From Alisma plantago-aquatica (lineage: Eukaryota > Streptophyta > Magnoliopsida > Alismatales > Alismataceae): a stretch of 64,000 nucleotides of DNA. The stretch covers positions 1,537,293,072 to 1,537,357,071 of the forward strand of contig OY856409.1 of the NCBI GenBank assembly GCA_963693085.1, in the 5' to 3' direction. Below, piece by piece: positions 11,893 to 22,900 of the stretch. A model generated the notes under the pieces. It was not told the origin of the DNA and searched no databases. It saw nothing but the letters and a program-made list of their open reading frames with translations. How positions within the stretch are numbered: position 1 is the stretch's first letter; every line of letters starts with the position of its first letter. A program made the position numbers and the translations under genes.

Positions 11893-14500
11893 ATGTTTAA
11901 AGTATCACGTAAAACTTAAATTTGTTTCGTCATGTGATATTTAATTAGATTATGAACTAACACCTTATCTGAACATAAATTGTCTCAATCCACCCCAAGT
12001 CTAACCTGATTTCAATCAAATATACCTCCGAAACCCAAAATCCACTCGTATTGACAACCTAAAAGCAGACTATGTTTTTCTAGATCAACACCCTTAAACA
12101 CCAACGTTTAACAACAAGATGAAATGTACAAAATTCCTGATTTACGCCTTCGTATCCGCAAAAAGCACCTTGGCGGGAATGCCACTACATACCTTTTGTG
12201 CCAAGCTTATTTCCCTCAACATTGCCAATATTGAAATGGTTGTAGCAGCTTCAATCACAAGCTACGAGGGGTAAAGTAAACTATCTAAAGCATAAGTAAG
12301 CTATCTAAAGCACAACGAATTGCATAATCAGATCCAAAAGTACAATAAATGGCATCATTTTCCTGCCATGATAACTAGGCTAGTCTGGCAGTCACTTGAA
12401 AATTGATGGTCGTGATTTTTAGTGTTACAAGAAATGCTCATGTTTGCAATAAACAAACAGGTAATGTGACGGCGTGACACCAATCAAACCGCCAGGAAAT
12501 GCCTCCCAAGGATGGCAAAAGGTTCGAAATTTCCAGGAAGAGTCCTTTAAGCATATAAATTTTTTTGAACGTCTTCCATTTACCAAATATTGCCCCGGTC
12601 TTTGGTATTAGTGGAATATATGACCCATTTGAATTACCATTCCACGGGACCCGTAGGTCTATAACCAGTAAGGGAAACAAGTTACCTTCATGCAAACCAA
12701 CGAAAACGGCCATAACTAAACACAACTGGTGCCATCGATGTTATCTGCTCTGGGAGATTCTGCAATCAGTTTCACTGCCCAATAAGCATCTCATTCCTTT
12801 TCACCTATGGTATCATTGCCCTACTTTTCCTATCTTACATTAGACTGCTACTTTCATGTAGAGGGAACTATATATAATAGCTTCACCACCTCTTAAACCA
12901 AAAAGAAAAAACACCCAGAACGGGAAGAAAAAAATACAGCCTTTCTGTCGTGTAGTACTGTCAGCAGCCAAAGCTACTTGAGCCGCTTCCACTTCCGTTG
13001 CCCCGCCACATGTTAATGATCATGGTGTTAATCAACTGTTCCTGGTAAAAAAAAACTAGCAGAACAGTCGCCTCTGCAGAAGAAAAAATATATATATTAC
13101 TATCGACAAACAGTGTTAAATCTCAAACAAGAAAGGTAAAAGACAGATTTCACTCTACTAAAACCGTCCCGCCAAGGTTTAACGTGTACTCTTACTGTCC
13201 CAGTAGACCTGGAAAGTAGAGATTGCGCAGGGTTTATCAGATCAGCTGGGATGACTCTTCCAAAGTTGCATCTTTAGTCGGTAAAGTAATCAACTGTTCT
13301 ATGAGTCGGGAAGATGCTGGAGATACAGTTGCGCTTAGGATGGAAAACATCACACATATCCTTCCTAACGTCACCTTGTAGGGAAATCTGATGAGATGGC
13401 TATCAGTCACAGTACTCTTGACTGAGGAAGGAAATCAGAATGGATATGGTTATGAATTATTTCACTATGATGGTTGGTTTCACCCACCAAAGACCTGAGC
13501 CCTCTCAACTCTAAGGACGTCGTGTTTGCCTTCGAATTACCAGTAAATATAGAAGGGACAAAGCATATAACTCATTAATTTAGTAAAGAATATAAGTGGA
13601 GCTCGTGTATGTAAGAATATTGTCGAACCACGTCAAATAGTCATATGTATTAGTTCATTTTCTAGCTTTAACTTGATCCTTTTTGAAACTTGGTTCCTGC
13701 CAGCATTGGCAGTTTAATATCCATCTTTCCCCAACTGAACGGCAACCATGTGAAATATACATTCATGCAGGGAGGGACACCATGGTGTAAGCATACAGAT
13801 GGTTCTACCAGGTTGGCAGATGGTGGCATTTTAAGGATTGTAATGGAATATATGGGAATATGTTGCTCTTGTCAGAGCTAAAGCAGCTAAAAGAGGCAGT
13901 CTTCGCGTATGAAGATATGCCTTGAACATCTACAACATCAGTTGGCTGTCAGCCAAATTTTGAATCTGACAACAGGGTAGTAATGATCTATTGCAAGGGC
14001 CCCGTCACTTGGAGGTAGCTTAAAGGCAGTAGATAAAACTATGAAAGGCTTTAGCTAAACTGCTAGTGCAGTGAGGAACAGGAACAGTTTTGCAAGAAAG
14101 TAGAAATTTGATTACAAACAAAAAGCCCACAGAAGGTATTTGTGGTTTTTATTTTATTTTTTTATGAAAAGATTGACTGTATTAAAGAATTTGCCTCATT
14201 AAAAAGAGGGGGGGAGGCAGAGATATTTGTCTATTAATGTTGCAATCCTTCTGGTCTTTGGTCGTTGTTGAGTTGAAAGTGGGAAACTTGGAATAGATTG
14301 CTTATGAATAAACCGGGCCCTAGTTGTCTACAATTCTATATAGAAGCTAACAAGGTTATATACAGCCTTGAAATAATCGGGATTTTGAGTACGTACATTT
14401 TATCATAAGTCAGAGATGGTGCCACCTATCAGAGGTTTATTCAGCGGGGATCCGAAAGGAGATACATAAAATGTGCAAAATCAGTAAGCTTTCCATATTC
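11893..14500. other. Intergenic DNA, no gene recognised; mixed composition
   Basis: From about 12100 to 14400 the sequence is less AT-rich than its surroundings. It holds open frames of 60-95 codons on both strands (for example 12565-12843 plus and 12438-12725 minus), but none shows a domain, a run of splice sites with consistent frame, or any family likeness. It could be an untranslated or noncoding transcript, or old duplicated genic DNA. The sequence does not decide between these. Confidence 0.4.
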
Positions 14501-14509
14501 CTTTCATTT

Positions 14510-15560
14510 AGGGCATGTTTTGTACGTGGTGAACGGAGGGAGGGGTGGGAAGGGAAAAGGCTTGGGCTGTTTGGTTGGACAAAGTGGTGCGAAAAGGAGA
14601 ATGAAGGGGAAGAAACCAAGTATATTTTCAGTCACTTCTCTCTCATTATCTCCTCACTGAATCAGTGTAGAAACAAAGGAAATGGGAAAGACGTTCAGGA
14701 AATATATTAGAAAGGTTGGAGAAAAATATGAATCTGGGAGGGAAAATATCAAATATGGCGGGAAAAATCAATATAGTTAGGGACCAAAAGAAAGAAAATC
14801 AGTATAGTCCACAACCAATGGGAATAGAGCAGATGTAGTGTCACGTATATTCTGTATCACTTGGAGGGACATAAAATGTTGGAGGTTCATTTTAAATTTT
14901 TAAAAAGAAAATTAATAAAAATAAAAATAATTTGAAAGGGAAGTTAAATACACTTTGTGCACGAAGAAATTTAAAAAGTTTGGGGTTTTTTATTAGGAAA
15001 GATGAAAGTTTGATATTATTATACATATATAAAAAGTAAAAAAAGATCGATAATTGGAGGAAAGGTAGTACTTAAATAGGTAGAGGAAAAAATGAAGGGG
15101 ACTATCTATAACCACAATAAATATATAAAAAACAATGTAGTCCCATTTTATATCAGCAAGATTCCACGTCAGTGGACAATTTTTATAAATTTACATTTTG
15201 TTCATGTTCTCCTTCCCCTCCCCATGTTAATAAAAAAAAACTAACACAAGTGTCCCCTCCCCTCCCCTCTCCCTTCCCCTCCCGTTCATTCACCATTCAC
15301 CATGTACCAAACATAGTGGTAGTCAGAGATAACATCATAACAATCATTGTTATTCATGTTCCACGTCACCAGAATTTTTTTTAATTTACATTGTTGTTTA
15401 TGTTCTCTTTCCTTTCCCCTCCCCATGCCAACCAAACAGACCAACATAAGTGTCTCTTCCCCATGCTAACCATACAGAGCAACATAAGTGTCCCCTCCCC
15501 TCCCTCCCTTCCCCACCCCCATCTCCTTCATTCACCGCATATCAAACATTGTGTTACTCT
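14510..15560. mobile_element. Probable non-autonomous TIR element with repeated 3' end
   Basis: The left end (gggcatgttttgtacgtggtgaacgg, from about 14512) is matched by the inverse of two right-hand segments: one at about 15285-15318 (cattcaccatgtaccaaacatag) and one at about 15528-15555 (cattcaccgcatatcaaacattg). A second subterminal pair, gtttggttg at about 14567 and caaccaaac at about 15428, is also inverted. The right side holds several C-rich tracts (cctcccctcccctctccc) that mirror the G-rich left end. The repeated right ends suggest internal duplication or nested insertion. No convincing TSD was found, so the superfamily is uncertain; hAT-like is a guess from the gggc.tgttt terminus. 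Confidence 0.45.
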
Positions 15561-16065
15561 GACATAAATCATATCAATCATTTAGCCTGAGAAAAATCAT
15601 TTGGCCATCGTGATGCACTCAAGGTGAGCCCAACCTATGCTTCTAGCTCCCATTAGACAATGGTTGGTCCTTGTTTCACTTCATGGAGTATGGGTTACAT
15701 TACCTTATACTATAATACTAAATCCATGCATGTGCAACATTTTTCAAAGAAGGAAATTTGAGCGTCTTCTAGGCCTTGTTAGAGAATCAGGAGAAGCAGT
15801 TGGCAAGAATGGCTTCCATCAAACACCCAGGTTGTTGGAGGGGATGATCAATTAAGTTTATAGTTCATTAAATTTACTTAAGGTTTGAACTTTTTTTAGT
15901 TAGGCCAGCCCATTATAAGGGGCATCAAACATAGGCTAACATATCAAGAACGCCCACATTTTTACACTCAACATAATTAAGCACACGCCTAAGCTCTGGG
16001 TTGAGGGGCTTTGGTGGTTGCCTTGCCTCGAGGTGGATGCCTCAGCCGCCCTCGGTGTGCCTTTT

Positions 16066-16560
16066 GTTACCATGGGTTCAGCCACCTTGTCGCACTACAT
16101 ATGGCTAAGCAGTCTATTATGCGGCCATGACCGCATATGCTGCTTTTGTATGTATTATGTATATTTTTTATCAATTATCTTGTCCAATGATTTATTAAAC
16201 TACTTCACACAACCACATATACATATGTGTATATTACACATACACATAAAACACATATATGTATATATATACCATAATATACACGTACATTTATAAGTTT
16301 ACATACTACTATACATGTAAATTTTTTTACCATGGGTTCAGCCACCTTGCCGCACTACATATGGCTATGCAGTCCATTAAGCACGATGACCGCATATGCA
16401 GCTGCTTTTGTATGTGTTATATGTGTATCTGTTATCAATTATCTTATTCAATGATTTATTAAATTACTTTACACAACCACATATATATATGTATATTAAA
16501 CATACACATAACATAGAGATGTATATATACCATACTATACATGTACATATATGTGTTTAC
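16066..16560. repeat. Tandem duplication, ~262-bp unit
   Basis: Two adjacent copies start at ttaccatgggttcagccacc (about 16067 and 16329). They proceed in parallel through 'cgcactacatatggcta', 'gaccgcatatgc', 'gcttttgtatgt', 'tatcaattatctt' and 'acacaaccacatat' to a TA/CA-rich tail. A few percent of positions differ, plus small indels. A weaker third tail may exist near 16600-16680. No protein is supported. Confidence 0.8.
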
Positions 16561-17159
16561 ATATTATTATTTGTGGTTCTAAAATCATATACTTGAAATA
16601 CATAACTTTATACTCAAATGTTATTAAATTATTTTATATAACCAAAATCACATGCCCCATATATATACACCCACATTCACATATACTGTATGAAGTAATC
16701 GTCACACACATCCCATACCGCCTTCCAAAACATTTATCTAAAGTGATATTCATACTATCTAGAAATTCTCTTTTGGTAAACATTCACATGAAAATTAAAA
16801 TTGCCTAGAATTCTAAAACCACTAACATAACAAATCTTTAAGCCAAAACAAGGTTTCTTAAGAAGCTCACATTAGATTTATTTACATATACTCAAATTTT
16901 TAATTTGGAAGGGAATCAATTATCAATAAATTTGAGGTGATAAGTTTAAGATTTGGCAATTATTCTACTTGGATTAAAAAAGTGATAATTTGGGAAAATG
17001 AACAAAAAAAACATTAAAATTTGATCAATTTCAATCATGTATTCAGTAAAAAGTTGGGAGTACAAGTCTGCATGTATAAACATGCGCATGTATCTAGATA
17101 TGTATGTTTGTTTGTATGCTTGTACACATAGACATTATGTGATATATATATATATAGTC

Positions 17160-17237
17160 AGATTTTTGAAAAAAATATTGCATCATGACAACTACTTGAG
17201 TGTATTCTGCTCCGAATACACTCGAGTGTATTCTAGC

Positions 17238-17275
<38 letters not shown>

Positions 17276-17276
17276 A

Positions 17277-17341
<65 letters not shown>

Positions 17342-17693
17342 TGCTAGAATACACTCGAGTGTACAGGTCGCACCGTACACTCAAGTGGTGTTTACATAAC
17401 TAGACAATTTTTTTGACAAATCCAAATTGTTGATTTTGTTATAACAAATACATGATACATTCAAAATTTGAGCTCATTTGGATTTTTCTAAGTCACTTTT
17501 TCATGACCAACAATGCCGACGCACAAAATCATATCACATTTAGATGCATGAATCATAAGTGTCCAAATGAGCTCAAATTTTATATGTAGTATGCTAAGAA
17601 GATCAATGGTTTAGATTTTCAAAATACACATTACACGATGGAAAACGACTTAAGAGTGTATTTGGTCTCGGATACACTAGAGTGTATTCTAGC

Positions 17694-17763
<70 letters not shown>

Positions 17764-18102
17764 GTATATATATTCACTACCCGCATGGGTAACTAACTTT
17801 AGTTATCCGTGGATCTATTTTGTAATAGAAAGGTACATGTTTGTAATGAGAGAGACAACGTTTGTAATGAGATGACCAAATTTGTAATACAAACACTCAT
17901 TTTGTATTACACGTTTGATTACAGTAAAAATGATATTTTTTACAGCAGTTTACGCTGTAATACAAAACGAGTGTTTGTATTACAAATTTGGTCATCTGAT
18001 TACAAACGCTAATTGTCTCATTACAAACATGTACCTTTCTATTACAAAATAGATCCACGGGTAACTAAAGTTAGTTACCCACGCGGGTAGCGAATCAATG
18101 GC

Positions 18103-18140
<38 letters not shown>

Positions 18141-18545
18141 TCAGGCTAGAATACACTCGAGTGTACGGATCACACGAATACACTCAAGTGTGTTTGCATA
18201 TCAAGACTGTTTTTTGCAAAATGTAAACCGTTAATCTTCACCGACATACTATAACTAGGCTACATACAAATTTTGAGCCCATTTGGATGAGTGTAAGTCA
18301 CTCATCCAAGGGCAACAAAATCGACGCGCGAAACTAATTTGAAATGCATAATTTTTGCGGTCTTCATAACATGAGCTATACATATCCAAATGTGCTCAAA
18401 TTTTGCGTATGAGTTGTTCACGAGATGTTTATGAAGATCAACAGATTAGATTTTCAAAAAAAATATTGCATCATGAAAAACTACTTGAGTGTATTCCGCT
18501 CCGGATACACTCGAGTGTATTCTAGCCTGATATATATATATATAT
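17160..18545. repeat. Cluster of related repeats with (TC)n/(TA)n/(GA)n cores
   Basis: The module 'agattttcaaaaaa...attgcatcatga...acttgagtgtattc...cggatacactcgagtgtattctagcctgac' occurs three times (about 17160-17245, 17615-17700 and 18450-18535). In the first copy the module is followed by (TC)n, then (TA)n, then (GA)n, and then an inverted partner (gtgctagaatacactcgagtgta, about 17341-17363). In the second the inverted partner lies across the foldback MITE at about 18143-18165. The spacers at 17395-17615 and 18200-18450 are also related to each other ('ttgagctcatttggat', 'aaatgagctcaaatttt'). The whole looks like two or three copies of a foldback element whose centre is a microsatellite. 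Confidence 0.7.
17772..18095. mobile_element. Foldback MITE nested in the TC/TA repeat
   Basis: The left arm begins attcactacccgcatgggta and runs through gtggatctattttgtaatag, 'aaggtacatgtttgtaatgag' and 'accaaatttgtaatacaaac'. The right arm repeats all of this inverted, ending in tacccacgcgggtagcgaat (to 18095). The arms are about 150 bp each with few mismatches and meet near 17935. A large part of the stem consists of TTTGTAATNNNA-like words. The element lies exactly in the middle of the (TA)n tract of its host repeat, so TA is a plausible target, but the low complexity of the flanks hides the TSD. No coding potential. Confidence 0.8.
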
Positions 18546-19970
18546 GGGGGTGTTATTTGCCAATGATATTGTGTAGATTGATGAAAGAAAGGAAATACTT
18601 TATGATAAATTTGAACTTTGGAAAAATGTGTTAGAATGTAATGGATTTATGAACAATAAGTGTATGTACATAACATGGACAATCCAACAAATATGGAAGA
18701 GACTATTGCTTTGCAAGACGGAGAGAGGAAAGCAATAGTGATGGTGAGGCAGAGGGAGAGAGGGATTTGTGTGTGTTGGATTGGGGTACGACATGTATTA
18801 AGGGGGCTGTAAACTTGCTAAAAAAACTTAGCAAGGAATTTAACTTTCAAATGGTTTGATATTCAAACAATTGTGAACAATCATAAAAAGTTCAGGAAAT
18901 AACGTTAAAAGTTGCCAAAAAGGTTGTGTACACATTATTCAAAGAGGACAAGAAAGATTACCAAAAATCATGACTTTTTCCAAAAAAGTCACCAATTTTG
19001 TAATTAGGTCGATAATGCCCAACTAAACATCACTAAGCCCAAACTAGGGTAGCCCTATAGCTCAGCCTCAACTTTATTTATGAGAATTTCAAATTTCCTT
19101 TCTTTACACTGTCCAAAAGGTGAATTTGGAAGGTATTTTATATGCATATACATGTTGTAATCATTGTGAGCATGTCTTTGTTCGGACTTGCCCAATTGTT
19201 AAATTTTGAGCCAGACACTTAAATTTTTTTTGACAAGTAAAGGTGACAACCCCAAATTCTCAAAGTTAATTCTTTACCTATATAGACTACTAGACTGCAT
19301 CCCATGCATTTGGACAAATACTAGCTAGTATAATTCCGTATGGCATCAATAAATTATAAGCATGGGACAATTCAACAGATGGATCTCTGGTTGGAATTTC
19401 AAGCACAAGCGGAATTTCAGGGTTTTTCTCCCTTTCTTTTTTTAGCCAAAGGGGTGATCAGAATGCAGTGAACAACTTGTTTTCCCGGCGTACAAGCATC
19501 CCCTTTAATTGCACAAATTGGAAAGTTCGAAGTTACCATTTCATACATTATATAGAAACTGTTACCAATAAACCTCTGTCATGTCTAATTCTGTTGTTGG
19601 TGTTCCCAATAATTTGTATACATTCCCAGTCGTTGAAGAAAAAATTATCAAAATTCTGTCAAAAATTTAATGCTTTCCTTGGCATTGCTTTCTGAAGTAC
19701 AAAAAGTAGATTCGAAGTGGGGCCTAAAGTTCAAGGACTTATGTATTTCTCATAATTCAAGTAATAGTTGAAAATATCAACTTTGTGTATGTATGCGTGC
19801 TACGATCCTAGTCTCCTGTGGACCTAACTCTAGTTTGAGAACTGAAACAAATGCTAGTTAATTCGCCAACAAATTTTTTTGTAAGCTGAGCTATAATCAA
19901 AGAGCGGTTTTGATTACCTATTCCACTGGTCATAATTTAGGATGTTCAGAGAATTTTTACATAGCATAAA
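18546..19970. other. Downstream flank of the SFH gene, nothing recognised
   Basis: AT-rich sequence with no recognisable gene. It should contain the 3' untranslated region and polyadenylation site of the minus-strand SFH gene (just below 19971), but no single polyadenylation signal stands out. If the last exon predicted here is really spliced onward (see the SFH entry), a small terminal exon would also lie in this stretch. One weak candidate acceptor is near 19118. Confidence 0.4.
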
Positions 19971-22900
19971 TTACAAAAGTGGAACAATAGTGAAATCATT
20001 TAGAACCTGGGATTTAGACTCCTGTAGTGATTCAAGTGTCTCAACAATCTGCAGCTGTTGCATAACTGTAGCCTGCAATGCCTGGTCGAAAAAACCAAAA
20101 GAATAATTGAAGTCAGATAACAGAATCTATAAAACATGCTAGATGCATATGACATTTAGCAGATATTAAAATAGAGCATGAACAGGTAAAAAAATTTGCT
20201 GGTTAGATATAACTTAACAAAATAGAAGTTGTTTACCAGATCCAATTAATCTGCTGGTTACGTGGATGGATACCACATCAAGAAGCAGAAAAGTTGGTTA
20301 TATATTTTCTGTGCTAGTATTTGTAGTTTAAGTGATCACGAGCACCCGTACTAGTAAATTTTCTTTCTTTTTGACAGAGGAAAAAAGAGGAGAAAATATT
20401 TTTCAGCACAACTACCAACAATTTCAACAGTAGAGAGGCTGATTATGGAACCCATATCAGCCTCAGGTGTAACAAGGGTGTAATAGTGGCATGTATTGGT
20501 TTTAATTAAGATCTGAATCCAATGCACCAATCAACAACAATCCTTACTTCGGTGATGTTGTACTAAAAAGAGAGGGCTTCTTCCACTTGTATTCAAAGTC
20601 AATAATAAACCATTGGTATGATTTTAAGTTAAGCAAACTGAATATCGATCTGTCTTTACTATCCATATTGTAAGTTGCATGGATGAAAATAAAAGACACG
20701 AGTAAGGCAAAAAGAAAATCCCCACCATCTTCACAACAATTACTTGCAATTAGTATATAATCAAGAATTTAAGAGTGTAATAATGTCATCAGGAAGCATA
20801 TAGAAGTAGATGAAGTTGGAAGTTTACATTCTTTGTCTTCTCAAGGTCAATCTCTAGGGTCTTTATTCGATGCCAAGATTCCAAGAGTATCTGTTCTTTA
20901 TCAAAGGGAAGTTCAACAGGTTTGTTGTTAATGTCTCTCAACATAGTTTCAAGCTTTTGCAGTCGTTCCATGCAAGATGTCAGTCGGCGTTCTATTGCAG
21001 CATTTTCTCTCTGATGCTCAACATAAGCATTATTAGAGGGTGGAGGGTTGGCGGTTAGCTCCCTCACAGGTCTGCAGATCAGAAACCGAAAGAAGGATAC
21101 CAATCCAATGGCAAAGGCCAGCAGCACTCGAGCAATGCATTGCAACCTTCTCTCCTTGTTTTGATCCTCCCTATAGGACCTAGAAACTGAGAAGCAAAAA
21201 ATGTTTACTGATTTAGTCAATAGTAGTGGTATATCCAAATAGACTTCAAAAAAAGGATCTGAACCTCCTCTCCCCCCCCCCAAAAAAAAAAAAAACACCC
21301 AAAAGAAGAACGATTGGAATCCTACATTTCAAGAGAAACAGACATGCATATGACACGATCAACTATATATTAATTGGATTTTGAATTCTCATGTAACTGA
21401 GTGGTTAAACAAGACCAATGATGACCTAATAAAGATGTCCTAAAGAACGAATCCGTAGCAGGATTGGCTTGCTGTGCACAAGAACCAGCATCATCAGATT
21501 GGGGTTTGAATTCCTTTTCCAAAGAAAAATAATTTGTTTGAGACGAAATATGACCCACAACAACTGAGGAATATAATCTAATCCAGCTATAAGTTGCAAC
21601 TTTTTATATCAGAACCAAAGTTGATGATTCATATAACCAATTGCACTTCCATCAACACAAGGCATACTTGACTGCAAGCGTGTTACTAAACACTCATGAC
21701 ACCGAGATGATGAGAAAGCTCAATAGGAAAGTAAGGTTTCTTAGTGTATGTTATACAAGTTAAATTATTTAGAGTAGAGGCGGATCCACAGGATTTTATT
21801 TAGTGAACGTGTCCAGAAAAGGTTAGCTGAAACAACATACATTCAAGCAGCTAGGCTGTACAAGTCACTACTGCTTAGGTTTCAGTTTCCCTTCTCCATG
21901 AGAGTGGAGAAATATTAGTTTCTGCAACCCAGAATGAATCAATCTACATAGTTTATAAACATGTGGGAAAAAATAAGGATATCAATTTGTCTGGAAGAAA
22001 CACAGTTTCAATATGGTTGATTAAAACAAATATGATAGCAGTAGTCCCCACCATAGTGAACAATAATACCAAAAAAAATATAGGCTAAGCCATATAGTCC
22101 ATGGAAGGACTAGAAGCTATTCTCTTTTCCTTATGACTATCAGAAAGCTACGTATGGTCTTTTGAATCAAAAGAATATGCCAGACTACAAGGGCAAAAAC
22201 TTCTAGGAAAATGCATCGAATAGACATGACTAACTATAATGACGTTAGCACACAAACTTGCAGACAACTAGAAGTAAACTAAATTTTGCAAGGAGCTTTA
22301 ATGTTAATAATCACATGTTAGTGTTTCTGCATTTAAGCATGATGATTTTGAAATCAGAAAACCAGAACGTAATTGAATGAAAAGTTGTCTTATCAAATGA
22401 AAGCATGTAGACAATAACAGTCTAAATGGACAGAGAATCCGCAGGTCATATGAAGATATAAGTTCACAAAGGTGTCAGATCATTAAAATTCGACTTGTGT
22501 GTTATAATAGGTGAAAGTACTACTAAAGAAGAGTAGGGTTCTGATAGTAATAAACATTCAGTGGGGAAAAGCAATAGAATACATGCATTTCTAGCAACTT
22601 AAGTCTAAGATTACCTTCTGGATTCATTATTGCATCAATAGTTTGATGTCGATATACACCGTCAACGACCAACCTGGGAGCACAAACTGATCCTCGACCA
22701 TAATCTACAGCTTTATCTACAATAACAAAATGATCATCACAGCTATAGTAAGCACTTGGATCTGTTGCCCTGACCTGCAAGTGTTACAAACAGACAATAC
22801 TAATAATCTCAGTCCTATGTCAATACCTTCTATGAATTACTATAGAGACAAGACCAGATATTGATTTTTTATCGAATCAAAATGGAAGGAGTCAAAAATA

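Noticed and set aside
17037..17399. 120-codon plus-strand frame and minus-strand shadows at 17094-17384
   Set aside because: They encode Ser-Leu and Tyr-Ile runs produced by (TC)n and (TA)n microsatellites.
20789..21298. Translation of 20789-21298 as one exon starting MFFFFLGGG
   Set aside because: The first part is read from a poly(C)/poly(A) tract and an intron. The exon proper begins at the acceptor at 21186.
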